A stretch of DNA of 64,000 bases. Origin: Hemerocallis citrina. Taxonomy: Eukaryota > Streptophyta > Magnoliopsida > Asparagales > Asphodelaceae. Both the position numbers and the translations under genes were made by a program. The notes under the pieces were generated by a model. The model was not told the origin of the DNA. It saw only the letters and a list, made by a program, of their open reading frames with translations, and made no database searches. Positions 46,276 to 57,451 of the stretch are shown here, piece after piece (the stretch's first letter is position 1; each line of letters begins with the position of its first letter). The stretch covers positions 74,529,227-74,593,226 of the forward strand of contig CM030366.1 in assembly GCA_017893485.1 (NCBI GenBank), written 5' to 3'.

Positions 46276-47576
46276 TTAAACCGGATACTTGGATAAGTTA
46301 ATAGCACTGGTATTATCACACATTATTGAAAATTTTTCAAAAGAAATACCATAGTCTAATAAGGTTTGTTTCAGCCACAAAATTTGGACACAAGCCAAAC
46401 TTGCAGCGATATATTCAGCTTCTGTAGTAGATAGGGATACCGAATTTTGCTTCTTACTGCACCAAGAAACTAGTGAATGTCTCAAAAAATGACATGTCCC
46501 ACTAGTGCTCTTGCGGTCAGTTTTACTGCCAGCAAAATCTGCATCACTATACGACAAAAGTTGAAAATTGTCGGTGTGTGGATAAATATACCATAATCAG
46601 ACGTGCCTTTAATATATCTTAAAATGCGTTTCACAGCTTTTAAGTGAGATTCTTTAGGACTTGACTGATATCTAGCACACAAACATACACTAAACATAAT
46701 GTCTGGTCTACTAGCGGTTATATATAAGAGTGACCCAATCATACCTCGATAGAGTTTCTGATCGACACTCTTACCTAATTCATCTTTGTCAAGGGTAGTG
46801 GTAGTAGCCATAGGTGTGGTCTTACTACTTGTGCTATCCATGTTAAAACGTTTGAGTAATTCATTGGCATATTTTTCTTGATTAATGAATATGCCATTTT
46901 GTGACTGCTTAATTTGTAGTCCAAGGAAATAATTGAGTTCACCCATGTGACTCATCTCAAATTCATTTTTCACAGTGTTAGCAAACTCTTGACATAGATT
47001 GCGATTAGTAGAACCAAAAATTATGTCGTCAACATATATTTGTATGATTAAAATATCATTCTTAATTCTTCTAATAAACAGAGTAGTATCTACTTTACCT
47101 ATTTCAAAACCTGTTTCTAAAAGAAAAGTCTTCAGTCGATCATACCAAGCACGAGGTGCTTATTTAAGACAGTGTAAAGCCTTTTTCAATTTAAAAACGT
47201 AGTTTGGGAATTGTTCATGTTCAAAACCTGGTGGTTGTTTAACATAAATATCTTCCTTTATAAAACCATTAAGGAATGCACTTTTAACATCCATTTGAAA
47301 AAGTATAAAATTCATAAAACAATCAAAAGATAATAAGATACGAATTGATTCTAATCTAGCAACAGGAGCATATATTTCATCAAAATCTATGCCTTCTTCT
47401 TGATTATATCCTTGAGCAATTAGTCTAGCTTCGTTTCTAACAACTTGTCCTGATTCATCTAACTTATTCTTGAATACCCATTTAGTACCAATTATAGTAT
47501 GATCAGGAGGTCGTGAAACTAAATCCCATACATCATTTCTTATGAATTGGTTTAACTCATCTTGCATGACATTCAT
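46276..47576 (-). pseudogene. Copia reverse transcriptase and RNase H
   Basis: The polymerase begins WDLVSRPPDHTIIGTKWVF and continues KARLIAQGYNQ-like (EARLIAQGYNQEEGIDFDE) and MDVKSAFLNG. After a stop at 47160-47162 (conserved Gln codon) it has the catalytic IYVDDIIFGSTN near 47040-47010. MGELNYFLGLQIKQ leads to the connection domain and RNase H (SYSDADFAGSKTDRKSTSG, then STTEAEYIAA, which carries catalytic acidic residues). The RNase H part lies in a second frame from 46557, so a frameshift is present. The motifs fit the SIRE lineage. The copy is inactive by stop and frameshift. Confidence 0.9.
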
Positions 47577-47795
47577 TCAAAATTCATTCTCACATGCTTC
47601 TTGTATGTTCTTCGGTTCAAAATCCGACAAGAAAGCTGTGTGAGATATCATATTAACATGTGATCTCGTCTGAATACCATGTGAAATGTCACCAATTATT
47701 AAGTCATGAGGATGATCTCTAACTTCATCAAAAATTTTTGGTAAAGTTGAAGACATCACAACATGATCAGTCAACTTGACAAGTTCTTCAGTCGA

Positions 47796-49102
47796 CTATT
47801 TCATATCAGTCGACTTGACTTCCTTATTGGTCGACTTATCTGCAAGACTAGTTTTTTCTAAAGATGTAATTACTTTATTTAAAGGTGATGAATTAGTTTC
47901 ATCATCTTCAATTAAAGTCGATAAAGACAGAGATTCATCAAATGCAACATGTATGGATTCTTCAATAGTCATTGTTGACTTGTTGAAGATTCTATATGCT
48001 TTACTCCTATTTGAGTATCCTACAAAGATACCCTCATTAGATCTAGGATCAAATTTATCTAAATTATCCTTAGTGTTCAGAATAAAATACTTACATCCAA
48101 ATATTTTAAAGTAAGAGACCTTCGAAATTCTATCAAAAAATAACTCATAACATGTTTTCTTTAGCTTAGGCCTAATCAAAATTCTATTTAAAACATAACA
48201 AGCTGTAGCAACAGCTTCAGCTAAAAAATGCTTAGGTAAATTGCTTTCAACAAGTATGGTACGTGCACATTCTTGCAAAGTCCTATTCTTCCTTTTAACC
48301 ACTCCATTTTGTGGTGAAGCTCTAGAAAATGCAAATGAATGAGTTATACCATTCTTGTTGCAATATTCTGCAAACGTTTTATTTTCAAATTCTCCACCAT
48401 GATCACTTCTAATAGTGACTATGGTTAGAGACTTTTGATTTTGAATTCGTTTACAAAAATTTGCAAATTCTTCAAAAGCATCATTTTTATGTTTTAAAAA
48501 GAAAGTCCAAGTGAATCGTGAAAAATCATCTACTAAAACAAATACATACCTACTTTTATTTAAAGAAGCAACTCTAGTAGGTCCAAATAAATCCATGTGA
48601 ATTAATTCGAGTGACCTACTAGTAAAAATTACTTCTTTTGTTTTAAAAGTAGATTTAATTTGTTTACCTAGTTGACATGCATCACATAACTTATCCTTTT
48701 TAAATGATAGTTTTGGCAGCCCTTTAACTATGTTGTACTTAGACAATTTAGAGAGATTTTTTATATTCACATGACCAAAACGTCTATGCCAAAACCAAAA
48801 ATCATTATTAGAAGCTATTAAGCAAAAATCATTCGAAAACTCATATGCTTTCAAACACAATTCATAAATGTTATTTTTCCTAAACCCTTGAAAAATTATA
48901 TTTTGCATGGTAGAATCATAAATTAAACAAGCATCTTTTTCAAACATGATTTTATAACCCTTATCACAAAGTTGACTAATACTTAATAGGTTATGCTTAA
49001 GTCCACTAACTAATAAAACATCTTCTATAGAGGGGTTAGTGTCCTTACCGACCATACCAATTCCTATGAATTTTCCTGTACTGTTGTCACCAAATGTAAC
49101 TG
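47796..49102 (-). pseudogene. Copia integrase (and protease-integrase linker)
   Basis: The frame has GLKHNLLSISQLCDKGY, the zinc-binding HHCC module (HRRFGH...CDACQLGK), then the catalytic core: HMDLFGP, IRSDHGGEF, and the NGVV-RKNRT segment. In the last, the conserved catalytic Glu is Lys (NGVVKRKNRT), so the DDE triad is incomplete. The frame is otherwise open for 419 residues to 47796. Its N-terminal continuation is interrupted at 49102 by the solo LTR and resumes at 52658. The linker to the polymerase (47830-47760) carries several GTCGAC motifs. Confidence 0.9.
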
Positions 49103-52100
49103 TGTAGTACCCCGTATTTTTAAATATAATTTTAAAGATTTATAAATGAATTAAAATGATTTTCTGGAGATTTAATAAATATTTTCTGAAGATTTATCTT
49201 TTTACATGTGCAAATATTTTTGGTGTAAATATCCAATTTTATATTTTTAATAAATTCTCCTACTTATAATAGAGTATATTCTAAATTTTGGAATTTTTCT
49301 GAGTAAAGAAACTATTTTTTATAATACCTCGAAAGAGAGGGGCTTTTATGTAAAAAACCGTTTGGATCTCAAATAAATAACGAAAAATTTTTTTTACTGA
49401 ATTTTGGGCTTTCCATGGTCATCATTGAAATTAAAATAAATTTAAATTTTATTTAGAGTCGATTTGGTAAAGATTTAAACAAATATGGTGTTTTTGCAAA
49501 TATGGAATTTATGTTAGATCTTTTGCAAATGTTTTTCTGGAAAGTAAAAGTCAGATATTTTAATTGGAAAATATAATATGTATTATTAGATATTACTTCT
49601 GAATTTTCTGGATTTTTACGAATATTTTATGATGTATTTGCAAATATTACAAAAAGAAGGACTTTTGTGCCAAATGGCCACCCTGAGTACAAATCTGAAT
49701 TTTCTTTATTTCTGGGCTGTGCTGGATTGCTGGAAAACTCAGTAGTAAAAGGATTTGATTTGGTTTTAATTTATTTAACTTATTTTAACCACTTTATAAA
49801 GAAAGGTTTATATATGTAAAGTAATAATTTGTTAAAGAATTATTTTGCAAATGTGTTTTAAAACCCTAATTCTTCTATTCCGAGTATTTAAAAGAGGTGG
49901 AGTGCAGCCGTCTTTTGCTGCACAACACAAAGGTTTGATCGTTTTTATTTTTTCTTGGAGATTGAAAGAGAAGATCTTGGATTTCGCAATAGAAGGATTT
50001 TGCTTATTCTCCATTAATTTGATTGGATTCTTCATTTGAGGTGAGTGACTTGTTTGTTTTGCTTTGTGTATTTTGCATGTGAGTGATTTGTTGTTTTGTT
50101 TTATGTATGTGAGTGGTATAATTTGGTTGTTTGATCTATGAATGTTTTAACGGATCTTGGATATTGAATTTTAATTGCTAGAAAGCATGTTTAGGGTTTG
50201 AATAGAAATATGCACATTATGAATTGGATGGATGGATGAAAATTGGATCTTATGAAACTCTAGTTGTTTGTAAATAAAAATTGTATGTGGGTAGTCCATC
50301 TCTTTTGGATCAATGTTGGATTGATTGGATATGGTAGATTTTATACATAAACCTAATAAATATGAGATTTTTTATTACTTTGGAGTATTGGTTGAATGAA
50401 ACTGGATATGGCAATATTATAAACTGATTATGTGTATGAGTTATAATGGTGATTGAGATTGAGGAAATGTTGAGAATGACTGATGAATTAGGAGATCATG
50501 TCTTGAGATTTGGATTTGAAATAAATTGGATTGAGTTTGATGAATATACCCAAATTGGGATTTTCTTCAGATTTTGGTATTGATACGATTTGGATCTGAA
50601 TACGAAGCAATTTCAATGAGTAATTGATTTTAAGAAACTCTATTTTGATTATATGCACAATTTATGTTTTATTTGAAAGAGATTTACAAATCACTACTTT
50701 TATAAATTCAAGTAGTTTGATTTAGTTTTATGGACTATTACGTATCCTACAAGTTGTATTTGATCATATAAGAAATGGGCTTTTGTGGAAATCGTTTTCA
50801 TAAAGTAAAACTACGTATCGGTTGAAATGTGCACAACCAAAGGTTTGTAGTCTGTAGGTCGACAGTCGACTGGTATGACTTCTCAGTCGACCGACATGAC
50901 CAGGCTGCTATGTTCTCTAGTTTTCTTGAAATTTCGTTCTGGACAGTCGACTGAGGACTTTTACAGTCGATTGGTACCCCTTAGAATTATTTCTTAAAAG
51001 ATTATTGGATTTTTCTCTGGACAGTCGACCAATAGTTTTATAGTCGACTTATAACACTTAGATTATTTTCTTAAAGTCATGGAATTCTCTTTCTGGACAG
51101 TCGACTGGTGTATTTTACAGTCGACCGTCAATACTTAGTATTATTTTCTTTAAAAAGTTGATTTTTCGCTCTCGGCAGTCGACTGATGACCTTTTACAGT
51201 CGACTGATTCTGATGCTTTTCTTGAGTTATTCTGATGTTCTTTGAACGGTTGATTCTTTAAATGTTTTCGGATCTATAATTTTCTATTCTAAATATTAAT
51301 CTTACTATAGAACTTATGTTTTCAAGATATTTCATTGTTGGATTTGGATTCTGGAATTTTATAAAGATTTGGGTTTTGTTGATTGGAGAGGTTTCTCCCT
51401 ATGATCGTTTTGACAATGGGTTTGTGAATTTTGGTCTTGTTGAGATCTCTAGGAGTTGAGTGGGAGTCCTGTGAACCGGCAGTTGAGATTTGTTGAGTTA
51501 GACCTGGGGGGTCTTGGTTTAGTTGTTATTGAGTATTTAAGTCCGGCAGGATATACTAACTCTAGAGATGAGGATTTTTGGTGGTTTAATAATAATCAAC
51601 TTAAGGACAGGCACTAGTGGGGATGTGATGGAACTTGGGAAACGTAAGTATAGGCTCCTGGATTGTTAGTCCAACGGATGCGTTCCAGGACTGTTTGTTG
51701 TTGTGTCCCGAGAGGACATTTGTATGTTCGCGTGTCGAGGGTCTGCAGGCCTATTCACGGAGCATGCAGGATGCATTCGCGTGTCGAAGGTCGGCAGGCC
51801 TATTCACGGAATGTACCTAGTGTATTTGCACGTCGAGAGCTTTGCAAGCCTATTCGTGGGGTACACGGGTTTGGGAGATGATTCTCCGGTTGTTTTTTAG
51901 CAATCATACATGATGCTTGCGCGTCGAGGGCTGTGGTGCCTATTCGCGGAGTATTCTGGATCTTGTTTCCCATCACCGTAGTAGGATTAGTTGCATAACG
52001 AGGGGTTACCCCTATAAGTGGAGATCGTTAAGGACTTGCATCGGACCTATGTACTATGGAATGCACAGAATCCGACAAGTATGCATTAGAGAGTCAGCAT

Positions 52101-52657
52101 ATAGAATTGTGTTTTCCTTAACTTGGTTTTATGCTTGTGTTTTCCTGTTTTTCCTACACTTGACACTTAGTCTAGAATCACTTGACGTTTTCATTACTAT
52201 TTACTATCTTATATTCCTTGATGTTTTCATGCTTTACTTATTTGTTATTTCTCATTCCTTTATTCTTGCTGATGATACATGTTGTTGATGACTCAATATT
52301 TTATGATTTAATTATGTTGCTTGTTTTATGTCACTTACACCATTATGGCTGACCCCTTTAGTTTTGGGGGTTAGGGATCATCTTTAGCCTCATGTTTTAT
52401 AGGTTGTTGTTGCCTAGAGCTTGGGGGTTTGGATGCATGAGATAAATTGATGTAATAGAGCTTTTGTTAAAGAAGTGTTGTAGAAAGAAAGTTGTAATTC
52501 AAGGTGTTTTGTATTCCGCCGTGTTTGTAAAGATTGTTGTAATAAAAGTTGAAATAAAAATTATCGGTGTTTTTGGACTGTGTTTAATATTACATTGAAG
52601 TTGATGCTGGGAATTGTGCCACTTATTGATATTATATTAGAAATTCGGGGTTCTACA
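49103..52657 (+). mobile_element. Solo gypsy LTR inside the Copia protease-integrase region
   Basis: Starts TGTAGTACCCCG and ends GGGGTTCTACA. The perfect duplication AACTG flanks it (49098-49102, 52658-52662). Joining the flanks restores the Copia frame (IDGGT then VTFGDNSTGKFIGIG on the minus strand). No gag or pol lies inside, so it is a solo LTR left by recombination between two LTRs. Its 3555 bp align with the LTR at 8401-15804. The short reading frames at 51635-52288 have no motif. Confidence 0.93.
50863..51206. repeat. Paired CAGTCGACTG motifs in the solo LTR
   Basis: Five pairs start at 50863/50884, 50944/50964, 51022/51041, 51098/51118 and 51176/51197, each pair 19-21 bp apart. Pairs follow one another every 75-81 bp. 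Confidence 0.9.
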
Positions 52658-53045
52658 AACTGTTCCTCCATCAATGTTTTGTATGGAAGATAGGAGGTTG
52701 GCATGACCAGTCATATGCTTCGAGCATCCACTGTCAAGTATCCAACGATCTTTCTTAGGTACCTATAAAATATTCAATGTGAATATGGTACCCTTTTCAT
52801 TGGGTCCAAAAAATATTAGTTTGTGGGAAACCAAACCTATGATGAGTTTGATTTTCTACCATAAGCAGAAATGAAATTAGTAGAATTACATACATTTAGC
52901 ATATAAGAATTGATATAAGCAATTCTATCTTTCGAACTCAGGTTGACTGGAACTCATACATATTTGCTCTGTCCAGTTGACTTTACAACACCTTGCAGTG
53001 GACTTTTACTATCAATCAGTCGACTGGGAGGTAGTATAGGTCGAC
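52658..53045 (-). pseudogene. Copia aspartic protease region
   Basis: On the minus strand, WILDSGCSKHMTGH (about 52735-52695) is the protease active-site segment (D-S-G) with the usual Copia context, followed by LLSSIQNIDGG up to the solo LTR. Upstream, stops and changed frames cover 52760-53045. Paired GTCGAC motifs lie at 53017 and 53039. The enzyme would process the Gag-Pol polyprotein. Confidence 0.75.
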
Positions 53046-53876
53046 TTATCTGAGATTTTGTCTAGTTGAATAAGACTCAGTACCTTTGGACAGACGACTG
53101 GTGGATGGGTGCAGTTGGTTTGGCTGAATTTTAGATTTGCTTTTATCAGGAGAACTTACAATTTTAGGCTTTTCAAAGAATTCATAAAGTTTATGCTTAA
53201 CACTAGAAATAGATATAGGTTTTTTTACACTAGTGTTCTTAGAAGAATGAGGTTTTTCAAGTGACTTTTTAAAACCAAGTCCAAACTTTTGACTAGATTT
53301 TACTTGATTTTGAAGAACATCATTTAAATTCTCTTTTCCTTTATTAAATTTAGATACGTTCTTGGATATCTCTTCATAATTCTTCTTTAGAGATTCAAGA
53401 TCCATATCTAGAGATTTTACTTCTTTATCAAGGTTAAGATTCTTTTGAGAAAGTGTTTGATTAACTTTCTCTAAGTTCTTAACTCTAATCTTTTCCTTTT
53501 TAAGTTCTCGAAAAATTTTATTGAAAGCATCAAGTAAATCATTAGAATCATACTTATTACTTACTTGATTTTGAGATACCATAAAGCACACGTTTGTGAC
53601 CTCGTTTGTCTCATCAATTTCTTCTTCCGACGAAGAATCGCTGTTATCCCAAGTTACTTGGTATGCCTTTTTGTTTATCACGAACCTGTTCTTTGTGTAC
53701 TTATCCTTCTTGAAGTTGGATGTCTTTCTCTTAGATTTTTCGTTCTCTAGTAGACAATCCTTCTTCATATGGCATGCCTTGTTACACCTGAAACAAGTTG
53801 GAGGTTCATTAGAATCCTTAGTTTTTGAATTAAACTTACCTTTTCTTAGGAACTTTTTGAATCTTCTCGTGAACAT
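53046..53876 (-). pseudogene. Copia Gag C-terminal part with zinc knuckle
   Basis: Near its N-terminus the frame carries CFRCNKACHMKKDC, a CCHC zinc knuckle with C-x2-C-x4-H-x4-C spacing, which binds the element's RNA. A long Lys/Glu/Asn-rich coiled-coil-like stretch (about residues 115-185) and a Ser/Lys-rich tail follow. It overlaps the preceding Gag frame by a few codons and lies in a different frame, pointing to a frameshift near 53850-53876. Confidence 0.85.
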
Positions 53877-54605
53877 GGCAATCTTTCCTCATCTTCTTCT
53901 TCATCCTCGGAGTCTGACATGGCTTTGAATGCTAATGTCTTCTTCTTTGATTGTTGTGATACGGCATCCTTCTTGCGCTCTTCAAGTTGTACCTCATAAG
54001 CCATAAGATTTCCCACAAGATTCTCAAGAGAAAGTTGTGTTAAATCATTGGCCTCTTCTATGGCGGTGGTCTTCTTCTCCCATTCGGGGGTTAGTGCACG
54101 AAGTACCTTTCTCACCATCTCGGCTTGAGTGTATGTCTTCCCAAGTGCCACAAGTGAGTTTGTAATGTCTGTGAACCAAGTAATCATCTCGGACACATTC
54201 TCATTCTCCTTCATGCGGAACATTTCAAACCTGTGAACAAGAACAGATATTTTAGATTCTTTCACTTTGTTTGTTCCTTCATGAGTTACCTCGAGTGTGT
54301 GCCAAATTTGATGTGCGGGCATTGGACACACGGTTGAACTCCTCCTTTGTAAGGGCACAAAATAACGCATTCATTGCCTTTGCATTGTTCATTGTTTGGT
54401 TCTTCATGTCGTCATTCCATTGTGCATATGGAATGGTAGGAGCGGTGTACTCGGTCTCCATCATGTTCCATATTTTATAGTTGATGGACTGAAGGTAGAT
54501 CTTCATTCTATGCTTCCAATAGTTGTAATTTGTTCCATCGAAGAGGAGTGGCCTTTGTGTAGATTGGCCTTCATGGTACTGATTTGTATTCGAAGTAGTT
54601 GCCAT
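53846..54605 (-). pseudogene. Copia Gag N-terminal part
   Basis: The likely start is the ATG at 54605, ten bases after the primer site, giving MATTSNTNQ then LLFDGTNYNYWKHRMKIYLQ, typical of SIRE-type Gag (UBN2-like capsid). A frameshift in 54290-54330 changes frame to VTHEGTNKVKESKISVLVHR, LRALTPEWEKKTTAIEEAND and NLVGNLMAYEVQL, ending in an acidic SDSEDEEEDEE segment. Gag forms the virus-like particle in the cytoplasm. The frameshift makes this copy defective. Confidence 0.88.
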
Positions 54606-54614
54606 TGCACTCAA

Positions 54615-54630
54615 CTAGGCTTTGATACCA
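54615..54630 (-). other. Primer binding site of the Copia element
   Basis: Read on the minus strand, TGGTATCAAAGCCTAG begins two bases after the 5' LTR. It matches the initiator Met tRNA site used by most plant Copia elements. Confidence 0.85.
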
Positions 54631-54632
54631 AG

Positions 54633-56097
54633 TGTTGGATCCTGTAGGCAAGGCAAGAAACACTAGAGAGAGGGGGGGGGGGGGTGAATAGTGTTTTATA
54701 AAAATTAAATTGTGGAATTAGACTTTTCTTCTGATCAGTCGACTTGAAGAGATAAACCAGTCGACTGAAGCGACAGTTAAGAAGAGTATTTTTAAAGCGA
54801 GTCTGATCAGTCGAATTATAGAAGAGCCAGTCGACTTATCACATAAGTTTTCAGAGATAAAGTAGTACAAGTTTGACCAGTCGACTTACAAAAGTACACA
54901 GTCGACTGTCCAGACAAGTTTCACAGAAAGCTATAAAGTAAGAAAAAGAATGCAAGTTCAAAGAGATACAACCATAGAGTACACACGAAGTATCCTGGTT
55001 CGGTCCTCCCGACCTACATCCAGTCCCCAAGCAACCCACTTGAGATTTTACACTATTCTTGAAATAATTACAAGAACACCCTACAGCGTTAGATAACAAT
55101 CTTGTCCAACCCGTAGTCCTTTCTCACAACTAGAGAAAGCAACCCACTCTTCCACCAAGAGTGACAAACCTGACTCTACACCCTAGAGCCCTACTCTCCA
55201 ACCGAGAGGAAACCACTCTCACAACCCGAGAGTGAAGAACAACAACAAAAGAGTTACAATCAACATATAGCCTTGTTGTGGATGTGATTTTATGCGTGGC
55301 TATTAAGTCAACTTCCGAAATTAGTCTCAAACGAAATCACTGTTATGCAAGACTGATTTTAGAGAACCAAGACTTAGAAAGAGAATGCTTTTGAATGCTT
55401 CTTCTTGTTTTAGAACCAAAAGCTTGAAAACTTTGAAACACAAAAAGCTTGGAAAGTTGTTAACCTTATCACAGTGATTTCTATTCTCTATTTATAGAGT
55501 TAGAAATACTGGACGTTGGTAGGCAGTTGTACCAACTGTCAACCAATGAAAATAACCTTTTGAAATAAAAAAAATCAAAATTTGAAAACAGCAAACTGTC
55601 GAAATGACTTGAACAGTTGACTGGGTTGCCGTTATGAGTCGACTGATCAGAGTTTGAATAAGTTCAGTTAGTTTCGTACTAAGACAGTCGACTGATGCTT
55701 TATGGTAGTCGACTGGTATTTAACAGCTGAGCCTTTTCAATCTTTGTTTCAATTGGTGTGAGTGTGTGTGACAAGGCTTTTACAGAGTTTCTAAGACTCA
55801 ATGAAAACAAAAAGATTACAACTGTTACAAGACACTTAATACAGTAAATTGAAGCATATATCTTGTTCTTGAGTCTTGAGTCTTGAGATAGCTTTTAGCC
55901 TTCGTCTTTATCTTGTAAACTGGCAACCTTATAGCTTTCTTGATCAATTAGCAATAAGAACTTTGTTCGTAGTTGTGCTTGATCAACTTGATTTAAGAAG
56001 CTTGTTAGAACATTTCGCCTTTGTATATCCTGTAATATATAGGAAGTAAAACAACAACTTTGCATTGTGTTGTAATCATCAAAATCAAGAATCAACA
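54633..56097 (-). repeat. Copia element 5' LTR
   Basis: It is nearly the same as 42556-44019, with scattered substitutions and a length difference in a G-run (54669-54683). It holds the same GTCGAC pairs, one of them mutated (GTCGAA at about 54811). Confidence 0.92.
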
Positions 56098-56971
56098 CCA
56101 CTGCTTAGAGCTAGCTCACCATACAGAACTTAAATCAACATAATTAGGACGACTCACCCAACTTGTCTGAACTCCACATTTTAATAATAACAACCTGCCG
56201 GTATCTTGGATATTGCTCAGCCTTTAGAGCCCACACCACTAGAACATCACCACGTTCTACTCTTGGGTTTTATAAGTTAACCCTAAATCTTAGAATAATC
56301 ATAAATTAGTTCATTCATAGCTCAGTCTATCTTTAGTCATCTCCCCCAATTAGAAATTCCACATAATCATCATCATAATCAAGCGAGCTAGTCTACACAA
56401 GTTTTAGTTCGATTAGATTATTAAATCTTTACTCAATTCTAATGTCTACTCATCAATCATTAATAAAAAATAACTAGATTACCATAAGATCTTATCTCAA
56501 ATGAGTGAATATTACCTCCATAATTGTCTTCATTTTACTTTGGCTTTTATGGAAAACAATCCAAGTTATTCAGCTAGTTTAAATTTATTAAAACACTTAT
56601 AATTTAATTTATAATATATCTTTCCATACTTGGAACTCCATATGTATAAATATGAAATTAATCCACTTAAAACTAAAACAAATTAATCCAAACTCTGAAA
56701 ACTAATTAACTCCAAAATCTAAAATTAATTGTTATAATAACTGAAATTGATCTACTTTAAACATAGAGTTAAGCAATAAAAAAAAACTGCGAATAACCAA
56801 ACAAATATGAAAGTTAGGAACTCTAAAATAAATCTGAAATCATTCATTCCCCAAATATGAAATTTATCCAAAAATAACTCTGGAATCTATAATAAAATTC
56901 TAGATAAAAAAATTCCCTTAGTTTATGTTTGAATTGAGTATACATTCAAAACACTCATCTTGTTGACAATA

Positions 56972-57041
56972 CTGTCTCATGGCCCAATGGTTAAAGTTTT
57001 GAGTTCACAAGAGGTTGGGGGTTCAATTCCTACATTCCACA
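56972..57041 (+). other. tRNA-like A box and B box inside the Copia LTR
   Basis: TGGCCCAATGGTTAAAG resembles a polymerase III A box, and GGGTTCAATTCC, about 30 bp later, resembles a B box (GGTTCGANTCC), followed by a CCACA-like end. The same segment occurs in the other two LTR copies (about 58700-58770 and 63918-63985). I could not fold a good cloverleaf, so it is not called a tRNA gene. Confidence 0.45.
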
Positions 57042-57062
57042 TGATATATATATATATATATA

Positions 57063-57174
57063 TATCTATGACCGGGCCGGGCCTTAGGGGTCTTGGGGTC
57101 TATTGAAAAAAAAAACAGAACCTTTTTTTTTCTTTCTCTTTTTGAACTGTCAAAATTTAAAACATTTTTCAATT

Positions 57175-57228
<54 letters not shown>

Positions 57229-57345
57229 ATGACTGGGCCGGGCCTTAGGGGTCTTGGGGTTTATTGAAAAAAAAAACAGAACCTTTTTTTTTTCTTTCTC
57301 TTTTTGAACTGTCAAAATTCAAAACATTTTTCTATTAATAATATA
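57063..57345. repeat. Duplicated LTR segment with (TA)n between copies
   Basis: CTATGAC(C/T)GGGCCGGGCCTT through CTCTTTTTGAACTGTCAAAA occurs at about 57065 and 57227, with about 47 bp of TA (57179-57225) between. The LTR at 58650 has a single copy with a (TG)n run in place of much of the TA. Confidence 0.85.
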
Positions 57346-57451
57346 ACTGTTTCGAACTTAAAAAGACTTTATGTTATAGCAATTTCAAAAATTAAATGAT
57401 ATTCATTATATAGACGTTTTTTGATTAATGCATACATATTAATAGCTTCCT

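Larger units (their letters stand above)
42556..56097 (-). mobile_element. Full-length SIRE-like Copia retrotransposon with a nested solo LTR
   Basis: Two LTRs of about 1464 bp (42556-44019 and 54633-56097) are very similar and begin TGTTGGATCC on the plus strand. The perfect 5-bp duplication CCACT flanks the element (42551-42555, 56098-56102). On the minus strand the order is 5' LTR, primer site, gag, protease, integrase, reverse transcriptase, RNase H, an extra coding region, polypurine tract, 3' LTR, as in the SIRE/Maximus lineage. Without the 3.56-kb solo LTR and its target duplication the element is about 10 kb. Frameshifts and stops in gag and pol make it non-autonomous. Confidence 0.92.
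41609..56925 (-). mobile_element. Gypsy-type LTR, minus strand, split by a Copia element
   Basis: At 41609, TGTAGTGCCCCGAATTT is the reverse of the LTR end seen at 15804 and 52657. The segment to 42555 runs backwards through the LTR landmarks (GGATGCATAGAATCC region near 42113-42140; ATAAGGACAGACACTAGATG at 42516-42535). After the Copia element the LTR resumes at 56103 and runs to 56925, where the second Copia family begins. The LTR start is therefore missing. Together the two parts are about 1.8 kb and lack the GTCGAC-rich block. Confidence 0.7.

Noticed and set aside
51635..52288. Several 60-120-residue frames in the solo LTR
   Set aside because: They lie in LTR sequence that is shared with other non-coding LTRs and show no domain.
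56972..57041. Functional tRNA gene
   Set aside because: A and B boxes are visible, but the acceptor and anticodon stems do not pair well and the segment belongs to a repeated LTR.
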